From GCA-002704185 sp902588515 (GTDB lineage Bacteria > Pseudomonadota > Alphaproteobacteria > Pelagibacterales > Pelagibacteraceae): 64,000 nt of DNA. The DNA lies in the NCBI GenBank assembly GCA_902588515.1, contig CACIPP010000001.1, positions 135,258 to 199,257 on the forward strand. Direction: 5' to 3'. The translations under genes were made by a program, and so were the position numbers. Position 1 is the first letter of the stretch. The number at the start of each line of letters is the position of its first letter. The notes beneath the pieces were generated by a model. It was not told where the DNA came from. It ran no database searches and saw only the letters and a program-made list of their open reading frames with translations. This document shows positions 50,452 to 57,348 of the stretch, one piece after another.

Positions 50452-51039
50452 TTAGGCTGCTTTAATATGTCGGTTTTCTAAAATTGTTGCAACCAAATGA
50501 ACTCTATTAATCTCACTCCCATTAAAAAAATTATGATATTTTGTATTATCAGTAATATAAGCATTACCATCTGCTGGAAGATGATAACTTTCTTCCTCAA
50601 TAATCATCCTGCAACCAACATTTGTAATTATTGGTATATGTAATCTCATTTCCGGATCACGGTGCCACGATAAACATGATCTTGGTGGTTTCATTAAAAA
50701 CCTTACTCTTCCGAGTTTAAATCTTTTTGTAATTATATTATAAACTTCTTCTATATAAGTAGACTTAAATTCTGGACAAATTTCATTATAAGAGGCCTCA
50801 TCCACTTTTTCTAATCTTTTTTCTTCCTTTTTAGTTTCGTTAGGGTAGGTCCAATATAAACCACGCACATCTCCTCCTGTAATTGAATTAGGATCGTTAG
50901 GTTTCCTATTAATGCATATGCAGTTAAAATCTTTCAAATTTGGATTATCCGTTACAAAGTTTTTAGTGCAGTTTTCGTATGCATTTCTTAATTTTTCAAT
51001 ATTAATATCTAAATCACTTATTACCTTAACGTATTTCAT
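50452..51039 (-). CDS. Aspartyl/asparaginyl beta-hydroxylase-like 2-oxoglutarate oxygenase
   Basis: A 195-residue cupin-fold enzyme candidate. The iron site is SWHRDPEMRLHIPI (His126, Asp128), with the distal ligand in TKYHNFFNGSEINRVHL (His169) and the 2-oxoglutarate arginine at Arg179. The N-terminal 100 residues are not recognised. It is soluble and has no signal peptide. The substrate could be a protein side chain or a small molecule. Its neighbours are unrelated. Confidence 0.72.
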   Translation of the reverse strand: MKYVKVISDLDINIEKLRNAYENCTKNFVTDNPNLKDFNCICINRKPNDPNSITGGDVRGLYWTYPNETKKEEKRLEKVDEASYNEICPEFKSTYIEEVYNIITKRFKLGRVRFLMKPPRSCLSWHRDPEMRLHIPIITNVGCRMIIEEESYHLPADGNAYITDNTKYHNFFNGSEINRVHLVATILENRHIKAA

Positions 51040-51097
51040 AACAATAATTTATACATAGGAAAAAAATACTTTAAACAAATTAATGGTCGCATAAAGC

Positions 51098-51340
51098 TTA
51101 ATTTTTCTTATAAGGCTTAATTATTTTACCATTTTCTAGTTTAGGAGGATTATATTTCTCACCAGGTTTAGTATTATCTAAAAACCTAAAGTATAACAAT
51201 ATACCTAATAACAAAATTATACTGATAAGGCTAAGTTTTATTATTGGATACTTGGTTTTTTTTTTTAAAATTAAATTTGATAGATAAAAAATTATAAATG
51301 GAGATATAATAGCCAATATAACAAGAATTTTTTTAATCAT
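51098..51340 (-). CDS. 80-residue membrane protein, unknown
   Basis: Two hydrophobic segments (about 3-25 and 33-52) with a short basic loop (LKKKTKYPI), then a polar C-terminus with PGEKYNPPKLENGKIIKP. The last part is conserved-looking, with a run of prolines and lysines, and may face the periplasm. No family recognised. It lies between the oxygenase-like gene and the amtB terminator. Confidence 0.55.
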   Translation of the reverse strand: MIKKILVILAIISPFIIFYLSNLILKKKTKYPIIKLSLISIILLLGILLYFRFLDNTKPGEKYNPPKLENGKIIKPYKKN

Positions 51341-51385
51341 TAATAATTATAACATCTTTAATTAATATTTGTGAAGTCAGATATC

Positions 51386-51414
51386 AAAATGGGCCTCCAA
51401 GAGGCCCATTTTGT
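51386..51414 (-). terminator. Terminator of amtB
   Basis: A perfect stem AAAATGGGCCTC/GAGGCCCATTTT with a three-base loop, 25 bases after the amtB stop on the minus strand. The A/T arms supply the U tract in both directions, so it may also end any plus-strand transcript. Confidence 0.88.
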
Positions 51415-51438
51415 GTAACAGAGAGGTTATAGGGAGAA

Positions 51439-52719
51439 TTAGTCTCTGATAGAGTACGCAACTACTCCTGTTTCCGCTACGTCCGTACCTTTTCTTTGTG
51501 CTTCGTCACTAACTCTAATACCTACTGTTGATTTTAGAATAGTCCAAATTACGAACGATGCCGCAAACATGAAGACATTGATTGATAACACACCAATCAA
51601 TTGCGCACCAAAATTTGTATCTGCGTTTGTTAATGGAACTGCTAAAGTACCCCAAATTCCAGCAAACATGTGAACTGGGATTGCTCCAACAACATCATCA
51701 ATTTTTAATTTCACTAATAGCACTGAACCTGCAACTACAATTGCACCTCCAATACCACCAATGATAATGGCAATAAATGGAACCGGTGCTAATGGCTCTG
51801 CAGTAATTGCAACTAGTCCACCAAGTGCACCATTTAACATTTGTACAACATCAGTTTTTCCGCCTATTAGCCTAGTAATTAGCGCGCAAGTCATAACACC
51901 ACCAGCTGCAGCTAAATTAGTATTTATAAAAATTTTCGCTACTGCTGTTGCATCATCAAATGTGCCAAGAGCAAGTTGCGATCCACCATTGAAACCAAAC
52001 CAACCGAACCAAAGTATAAATACTCCGATTGTTGCTAATGGGATAGACGAATTAGCAAAAGGAACCAACTGTTTTCCGGAGAATCTACCGACTCGTGGTC
52101 CTAAAACAATTGCTCCAGCTAATGCTGCTGCTCCACCTGCTGCGTGAACTAAAGTTGATCCTGCAAAGTCAGAAAAACCAAGACTTGCTAACCAGCCTCC
52201 ACCCCACTGCCAGCCCATTTCAATTGGATATAATATTCCTGTTAAAAGAATTACAAATAGAAAGAATGGCCAAATTTTAATTCTTTCTGCTAGTGTTCCT
52301 GAAACGATAGACGCAGTTGTTGCGCAAAATACCATTTGAAACCACCAGTCAGAACTATCTGAATAACCTGTATCAATTTTTGATCCATCACTCCATGGAG
52401 CAAAACTACCGATATAACCACCTTCTGGAATACCGTAGGCTAGATTGTAGCCAACTAGCCAAAACATAATTCCGGCTATTGAATATAATCCAATATTTTT
52501 TGCTGCAATAGTTGATACACTTCTAGATGTAACCAATCCACATTCTAGCATCGCAAATCCTGGAGCCATAAACATGACTAAAAAACCGCAAACTAGAAAT
52601 AGGAAAGTATTAAATACGTATTGTGTTTCTGCATTAACAGTAGATTCAGCTGCCATAGCTGGCTCTACAAGTGCTAACGAGACGACAAAAGTAAATAAAA
52701 TTTTACCTAAATTTTTCAT
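51439..52719 (-). CDS. amtB: Ammonium transporter
   Basis: A 426-residue Amt/Rh channel with a cleaved signal peptide (about 1-23), then 11 membrane segments. Signatures: FAMLECGLV, DFAGSTLVHAAGGAAALAGAI (with the conserved pore-region His), FNGGSQLALG and HMFAGIWGTLAVPL. No glnK is adjacent. A good AGGAG precedes the ATG, and a tandem direct repeat overlaps its presumed promoter. SAR11 cells rely heavily on ammonium uptake. Confidence 0.95.
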   Translation of the reverse strand: MKNLGKILFTFVVSLALVEPAMAAESTVNAETQYVFNTFLFLVCGFLVMFMAPGFAMLECGLVTSRSVSTIAAKNIGLYSIAGIMFWLVGYNLAYGIPEGGYIGSFAPWSDGSKIDTGYSDSSDWWFQMVFCATTASIVSGTLAERIKIWPFFLFVILLTGILYPIEMGWQWGGGWLASLGFSDFAGSTLVHAAGGAAALAGAIVLGPRVGRFSGKQLVPFANSSIPLATIGVFILWFGWFGFNGGSQLALGTFDDATAVAKIFINTNLAAAGGVMTCALITRLIGGKTDVVQMLNGALGGLVAITAEPLAPVPFIAIIIGGIGGAIVVAGSVLLVKLKIDDVVGAIPVHMFAGIWGTLAVPLTNADTNFGAQLIGVLSINVFMFAASFVIWTILKSTVGIRVSDEAQRKGTDVAETGVVAYSIRD

Positions 52720-52759
52720 AACATCTCCTTTTTTGTTAAAAGGCTTTTTATCCTAAATT

Positions 52760-52787
52760 ATTATCAGTTAGATTTGATTAGATTTGA
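52760..52787 (-). promoter_or_regulatory. Tandem 10-bp repeat at the amtB promoter
   Basis: On the minus strand TCAAATCTAA occurs twice with no gap (52787-52768), then two bases and GATAAT (52765-52760), a good -10. The repeats therefore sit where a -35 box would be, as in promoters with an activator dimer. The 10-bp period puts both copies on one face of the helix. The factor cannot be named; an NtrX-type response regulator is one possibility. Confidence 0.5.
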
Positions 52788-52804
52788 ATGTAGTTATGAA
52801 ATTT

Positions 52805-52828
52805 TTGCATGGAATATAAGCCATGCAA
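52805..52828. promoter_or_regulatory. Perfect inverted repeat TTGCATGG-N8-CCATGCAA
   Basis: Eight-base arms around AATATAAG, between the small membrane protein genes and amtB. There is no strong T tract on either side, so it may be an operator, a weak terminator of the upstream small genes, or a processing site. Confidence 0.5.
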
Positions 52829-52840
52829 TTTTCGCATAGA

Positions 52841-52987
52841 TTAATAGGTACCGATAACATTTTGATATTTAATCGCATTCATGGCAATCGCCCAAATAGC
52901 TATTGAAAAACATAACAAAATCAGAGCAAATGTATACACCACCTCATTTTTGTAATCTCTTAAGAATTTAAGAAATTTTTCAATCAT
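52841..52987 (-). CDS. 48-residue membrane peptide, unknown
   Basis: The start is set at 52987 (MIEKFLKFLRDYKNEVVYTF), where the ATG overlaps the stop of the upstream 39-residue gene as ATGA. One hydrophobic helix (about 17-36, ALILLCFSIAIWAIAMNAI) follows a basic amphipathic start. A frame reaching 53047 is open but would overlap the other gene. Function unknown. Confidence 0.6.
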   Translation of the reverse strand: MIEKFLKFLRDYKNEVVYTFALILLCFSIAIWAIAMNAIKYQNVIGTY

Positions 52988-53103
52988 TTTTTGAGTCTCC
53001 ATACAAGATAAATAAGAATTAAGATTAGAGATGTAAGCTGAATCCACTCACCTTGGCTTAAGTTAAAAATAGAGTCTTGTATTTTATCTAAATGTTCAGG
53101 CAT
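52984..53103 (-). CDS. 39-residue membrane peptide, unknown
   Basis: MPEHLDKIQDSIFNLSQGEW, then IQLTSLILILIYLVWRLKK: an amphipathic acidic start and one C-terminal membrane helix ending in WRLKK. Its TGA overlaps the next ATG, which supports both frames as real coding sequence. It diverges from the 162-residue membrane protein gene. Short but consistent with a coupled pair. Confidence 0.55.
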   Translation of the reverse strand: MPEHLDKIQDSIFNLSQGEWIQLTSLILILIYLVWRLKK

Positions 53104-53188
53104 TTTTTTACATTATCTTAAAAATCGCCTTTTTTTAAGAAATTTTTCTGCTGTTAATATCTGAAAAATATACTAAGAATGACTCGCA

Positions 53189-53677
53189 ATGGAAAAAATT
53201 AAAAATTGGTTGTCTTCAGCTGCATATGTTTTGTTTGATGATACAAAAAATGACCTTCGGGCGCTTCCTAAAACAGTCAGATTACAAATTTTAATTGTAT
53301 TATCTGCATTGTGGAGTACAGTTTTTAGTATATGGGTGTTTGCCGTACCCATGTTTATCTATGGATGGCTCGGTGTTTTTGTTGCTCATATATTGATAAT
53401 TTTTGTTGCGTACTACACCTTTAAACAATTTCAATATGTAAAAACTGTACGTAACTTAGGTACAGATGCATTAGCTGAATCGCCTATTTCAAAATTTGGT
53501 TTTAGTACTGTCTTATTAGTTTTTATATTGATGGGGGTTTTTTATTTGGGATTACAAGTGATGCATACTACTAAAGCGAATAAAAAAATACCATATTCTG
53601 GTCCAGATCTTACTACTGAGGAAAGAATACAAAAGTATATCGATAAAGGAACCATTTTAGATAAAAAAAATAAATGA
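53189..53677 (+). CDS. 162-residue membrane protein, unknown
   Basis: Not recognised. Three hydrophobic segments (about 32-60, 62-80, 106-124), an N-terminal amphipathic region (FDDTKNDLRALPKTVRLQ) and a charged C-terminus (DLTTEERIQKYIDKGTIL) that probably faces the cytoplasm. The stop overlaps the CDGSH gene by four bases, so the two are co-translated; a link to iron-sulfur or redox chemistry is only an inference from that. Confidence 0.65.
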   Translation: MEKIKNWLSSAAYVLFDDTKNDLRALPKTVRLQILIVLSALWSTVFSIWVFAVPMFIYGWLGVFVAHILIIFVAYYTFKQFQYVKTVRNLGTDALAESPISKFGFSTVLLVFILMGVFYLGLQVMHTTKANKKIPYSGPDLTTEERIQKYIDKGTILDKKNK

Positions 53678-53898
53678 GTTCAAATACTTTTAAACCTATT
53701 AAAACAAAATTAGAAAAAGATAGACCCTATTTTTGGTGTACATGTGGATTATCTGAAAAACAGCCGCTTTGCGATGGAAAGCACAAAAGTACTGAGTTGA
53801 AACCATTAAACTTTACCGTTGATGAAACAAAAGATTATTTTTTATGCGGTTGTAAAAAAACAAAAAAGAAACCATTTTGCGATGGTTCTCATAAATAA
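53674..53898 (+). CDS. Double CDGSH iron-sulfur protein
   Basis: A 74-residue protein with two CDGSH-type sites: WCTCGLSEKQPLCDGKHK and LCGCKKTKKKPFCDGSHK. Each has three Cys and one His for a 2Fe-2S cluster of the mitoNEET/MiNT kind. Tandem arrangement matches bacterial double-CDGSH proteins. Role in electron or cluster transfer is presumed. It follows the membrane protein by overlap and precedes the MFS gene by 12 bases. Confidence 0.9.
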   Translation: MSSNTFKPIKTKLEKDRPYFWCTCGLSEKQPLCDGKHKSTELKPLNFTVDETKDYFLCGCKKTKKKPFCDGSHK

Positions 53899-53910
53899 CA
53901 GAGTCATTTA

Positions 53911-55131
53911 ATGAATAACCAAAATTTTTTTCCAAATAAGTTTGCATTAATCACTCTTATAATTGGATGTTTTGTTGTTTTTGTTTCAATGGGGATTAGA
54001 CAAACGTATGGATTATTTTTTCAATTTTTTGAAAGTGATCTAAGTATTACATCTACAAGTTTTGGATTATCAATTGGTATACAAGCAATAGTGTGGGGAA
54101 CTTTTGCTACTATTTTTGGATTAATTGCAGATAAATTTGGAGCAAACAAAGTTGTTTCATTTGCTTTAATTATATATGCGACTGGCATATTTTTCATATC
54201 AAACTTTGAAAGTTCAGGATTATTTTTCCAAATTAATCTTGGTTTATTGGTTGGTATTGGATTAGGTGGCGCAGCGGCTCCTATTGTTGTGCCAACTGTT
54301 GCAAAACATTTTCCAAATCATGATAGAGCAAAAGTAGCAGGAATTGTTACAGCATTTGCGAGCGTGGGAATGTTTGTTTATCCTTTGATATCTAATACCT
54401 TATTTAAAATTACAACATGGAACTATGTATTTAATATTTTTACTTTAGTAATGATTTTTGCCGCTTTACTTGCTTTGTTATTAAAAAAACCCAATGATGA
54501 AAATGAGTCAAGTGTTGTAAAAAACCAAAATTTCATCGAGGCTTTAAATGAAGCTTTTTCCCATAAAGGATATTTATTTTTGATGGCTGGTTTTTTTGTT
54601 TGTGGTTTTCAAATAACTTTAGTTGCAACACACGTGCCAAATTATATTATTCAAAGAGGTTTGGAGTCATGGACTGGTGCAGCAATACTAAGTCTAATTG
54701 GCCTGTTCAATATTTTCGGAACCCTCACTATGGGATTTTTGGGTGACAAATACTCTAAAAAATTTCTTTTAAGTGGCTTATATTTTTTTAGAGGAATAAT
54801 TTTAATCTTGTTTTTATTTTTACCAGCATCAAGTATTACTGCTATCGGCTTTGGGATAGGATTTGGATTTTTATGGCTAGCAACCATACCTGCAACATTC
54901 GGAATTGTTGCGCAAATATTTGGAGTAAAATACTTAACGATGTTATCTGGTATTGTATTTTTAAGTCATCAATTTGGAAGTTTTGCTGGTGCATATTTAG
55001 GTGGTTACTTCTACGATCAGCTGGGAAGCTATGATTATGCCTGGTATATTTCAATCGGACTGTCCTTCTTTGCAACCTTGATGCATTTACCTATCGATGA
55101 GAGACCGATAACTAGAGTAAGAAACGCCTAG
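53911..55131 (+). CDS. MFS transporter
   Basis: A 406-residue permease with 12 membrane segments. Marks: FVSMGIRQTYGLFFQFF, FGLIADKFGANKVV (the MFS loop 2-3 motif), GAAAPIVVPTVAKHFPNHDRAKVAGIV, and MGFLGDKYSKKFLL in the second half. The first helix pattern recalls the monocarboxylate/oxalate-formate antiporter branch. Substrate unknown. Probably part of the 53.2-56.6 kb run. Confidence 0.85.
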   Translation: MNNQNFFPNKFALITLIIGCFVVFVSMGIRQTYGLFFQFFESDLSITSTSFGLSIGIQAIVWGTFATIFGLIADKFGANKVVSFALIIYATGIFFISNFESSGLFFQINLGLLVGIGLGGAAAPIVVPTVAKHFPNHDRAKVAGIVTAFASVGMFVYPLISNTLFKITTWNYVFNIFTLVMIFAALLALLLKKPNDENESSVVKNQNFIEALNEAFSHKGYLFLMAGFFVCGFQITLVATHVPNYIIQRGLESWTGAAILSLIGLFNIFGTLTMGFLGDKYSKKFLLSGLYFFRGIILILFLFLPASSITAIGFGIGFGFLWLATIPATFGIVAQIFGVKYLTMLSGIVFLSHQFGSFAGAYLGGYFYDQLGSYDYAWYISIGLSFFATLMHLPIDERPITRVRNA

Positions 55132-55143
55132 TTTAAAAGTTTT

Positions 55144-56589
55144 ATGAGAGTTATTAGCGTTAAAACAATGAAAAAAATTGAGTCTAATAACTTCAAAAAT
55201 AAAAACTCATTTTTTTTTATGAAAAAGGCAGGGCAGGGTTGTGCAAAGGAAATTTTAAAAATTAATAAATCAAAAAACTTTCTTATTTATTGTGGTCCAG
55301 GAAACAATGGTGGTGACGGATTTATTATTGGACATGAATTAATCAATAAAGGATATCAAGTCAGAATCATATCAACAACTCATATTAGCCAATACTCGGG
55401 CGATGCTTTAAAGGCACTTAAGCGATTAAATATTAAAATTGATGAAAATACTAACTCTAAGATTAATAAGAACGAATTAATTGTTGATTGTATATTTGGT
55501 TTTGGTCTTAATAGAAACATACAAAAAAAATATAAAGATCTTTTCAAAAGAATAAATAAATCAAAAAATAAAGTTATAGCAGTAGACTTTCCATCTGGAA
55601 TTAATGGTGACACTGGGCAACCGATGAAACAGGCAATTAAAGCTGATTATACTCTTGCAATACACTCAAAAAAATTTGGTCATATTTTAAATGAGGGAAA
55701 AGAATATGCTGGATCAGTAAGAGTAGTTAAAATTGGTTTAAGAGAAAGTGTAAAAAAAAATTATTGCTATGAGAATTGTCCAAGCCTATGGTTAAAAAAA
55801 TTTCCTAAAAAATTAAAAAATTCTCATAAATATACTAGAGGTAGCTTATATATATATAGTGGAGATGAAGATACAGCCGGTGCATCTATATTATCTGCTA
55901 TGTCAGCACTTAAAGTTGGTACAGGATCAGTAACTATTTTAGGTAATAAAAAAATTATAAAACTTGCACAAATTATTTTCCCATCATCTTTAAAAATTAA
56001 TTGTGAGTCCTTTGAGCAGTTTATAAATATTTTAAGGGAATTTAAAATTACCAATTTTTTAATTGGACCTGGGGCAGGTTTAAATAAAAAAATCTTTGAT
56101 ACAACATGCTTTGCATTAAAAAAAATAAAATATGTAACGCTTGATGGTGATTCACTTTCAGTCTTTAAAAACAAACAAAGAAAACTATTTTTATTATTAA
56201 ATAAAAATAAAATACTTACACCCCATGAAGGAGAATTTAAAAATATTTTTCCTAAAATTTCTTTAAAAAACAAAATCACTGCCGCATCGCTAGCCTCAAA
56301 ACGCTCCAATGCAGTTATTGTCCTTAAGGGCTACAACACTATTATTGCATCACCGAACGGAGAAATATGCATCAATACAAATTCAACACCTGAGCTTGCC
56401 ACAATTGGATCAGGTGACGTTCTATCAGGTATTATTTCAAGTTTAGTTGGAGACAGTAAAATGAGTTCATTTCAGGCAGCGTGCGCAGGCGTTTGGTTAC
56501 ATTCAGAGGCTGCCAATAAATTTGGAAAAGGTTTAATCGCAGAGGATATCATAAGATGCATTCCCTCTGCCTTGAGAAAAATTCTGTAA
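55144..56589 (+). CDS. nnr: Bifunctional NAD(P)H-hydrate repair enzyme (Nnr)
   Basis: Repairs hydrated NAD(P)H: an N-terminal epimerase (about 1-205: CGPGNNGGDGFIIGHELINKG, VDFPSGINGDTG) and a C-terminal ADP-dependent dehydratase (205-481: HKYTRGSLYIYSGDED, LIGPGAG, LTPHEGEFKNIFP and the catalytic NSTPELATIGSGDVLSGIIS). Both halves look complete at 481 residues. It ends two bases from the convergent small membrane protein gene. Confidence 0.94.
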   Translation: MRVISVKTMKKIESNNFKNKNSFFFMKKAGQGCAKEILKINKSKNFLIYCGPGNNGGDGFIIGHELINKGYQVRIISTTHISQYSGDALKALKRLNIKIDENTNSKINKNELIVDCIFGFGLNRNIQKKYKDLFKRINKSKNKVIAVDFPSGINGDTGQPMKQAIKADYTLAIHSKKFGHILNEGKEYAGSVRVVKIGLRESVKKNYCYENCPSLWLKKFPKKLKNSHKYTRGSLYIYSGDEDTAGASILSAMSALKVGTGSVTILGNKKIIKLAQIIFPSSLKINCESFEQFINILREFKITNFLIGPGAGLNKKIFDTTCFALKKIKYVTLDGDSLSVFKNKQRKLFLLLNKNKILTPHEGEFKNIFPKISLKNKITAASLASKRSNAVIVLKGYNTIIASPNGEICINTNSTPELATIGSGDVLSGIISSLVGDSKMSSFQAACAGVWLHSEAANKFGKGLIAEDIIRCIPSALRKIL

Positions 56590-56590
56590 A

Positions 56591-56950
56591 TTAAAGTAAA
56601 GAAACTATAAATTTATGAACGAAAAATGCTATTATTAAAAGTAATAACCCAAGTAAATAAATTAACCAAAAATTGTTGTTTAAAGATTTTGCGAAAAAAA
56701 ATGGTATGAAAAAAAAATAACTAACAGGAACAGCAACCAAAACCGACTTAGCAAACGTTATAGTATTTTCAGGATTTTTATGTTCAATGTAAGAAAAAAC
56801 TAAAGCGATAATTGTAGCTAAAGGTAGTGCAATAATAAATCCAGCTAGTTTTGGATATTTTCCAGATAACCAGCTTGCAAACGCAATTACTACAGCGGCT
56901 AGTAAGATTTTAAGAATAAAAAACATATTTTTTTTTGAATTTAAATTCAT
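56591..56950 (-). CDS. Small four-helix membrane protein (DUF3147-like)
   Basis: A 119-residue hydrophobic protein with four segments (about 10-30, 34-53, 68-88, 95-115). KYPKLAGFIIALPLATIIALVFSYIE recalls small alphaproteobacterial DUF3147 proteins. Function unknown. The start overlaps the lipoprotein stop by one base. Confidence 0.65.
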   Translation of the reverse strand: MNLNSKKNMFFILKILLAAVVIAFASWLSGKYPKLAGFIIALPLATIIALVFSYIEHKNPENTITFAKSVLVAVPVSYFFFIPFFFAKSLNNNFWLIYLLGLLLLIIAFFVHKFIVSLL

Positions 56951-57348
56951 TAATATTTTTCAATATTTCTTATAATATAACAAGTGATTCTTTTGTCAGG
57001 ATAAAAAGAGACAACTCCAATTTGCATTGGCCTTATAAAAACAGGCGTTGAAGATAAAATTTTATCTGATTTATCATTTTCTTTAACATTTTTACAATCC
57101 TCGTCAAAAACATACAGATTAATTTTCGCAATTGTGACGTCTTTATTCCTATTAACTACATCAAAATATAATTGATATTTATTTTGAGTATAAAAGTCCC
57201 TTACAGTAAAAATCTCAACATTTTTTTGTTGTTTTATTGTGAAGCTATTTTGAAAATTATTTTTAGTCGCACAACTACTTACTAAAATAAACGCACAAAT
57301 AAAAAAGGCCCCATGAAAGGGGCCTTTTTTTAAGTAGTTTTTTAACAA
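56950..57348 (-). CDS. Lipoprotein of unknown function; start uncertain
   Basis: A signal of the lipoprotein kind (FFICAFILVSSCATK, lipobox VSSC) then about 105 residues of mature domain with no recognised family (FTIKQQKNVEIFTVRDFYTQ, CYIIRNIEKY at the end). No ATG is in frame before the signal; the frame can start at TTG (57348), directly after the stop of the GMC gene. The perfect terminator at 57301-57331 lies inside codons 6-16 of that reading. Possible alternatives are a rare start within the hairpin or translation coupled to the GMC gene. Confidence 0.6.
   Translation of the reverse strand: MLKNYLKKGPFHGAFFICAFILVSSCATKNNFQNSFTIKQQKNVEIFTVRDFYTQNKYQLYFDVVNRNKDVTIAKINLYVFDEDCKNVKENDKSDKILSSTPVFIRPMQIGVVSFYPDKRITCYIIRNIEKY
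57301..57331 (-). terminator. Terminator of the GMC operon, inside a coding start
   Basis: AAAAAAGGCCCC pairs with GGGGCCTTTTTT around a six-base loop: a 12-bp perfect stem with T tracts in both directions. It starts about 18 bases after the GMC stop. It overlaps the codons for the signal peptide of the next gene on the same strand. Confidence 0.9.

Noticed and set aside
52800..52830. Possible sigma-54 promoter (GG...GC) in the amtB upstream region
   Set aside because: The GG-to-GC spacing is two bases longer than the -24/-12 consensus, and the bases form a perfect palindrome that explains them better.
52988..53047. Longer form of the 48-residue membrane peptide starting at 53047
   Set aside because: It would overlap most of the coupled 39-residue gene; the ATGA overlap at 52987 gives a better start.
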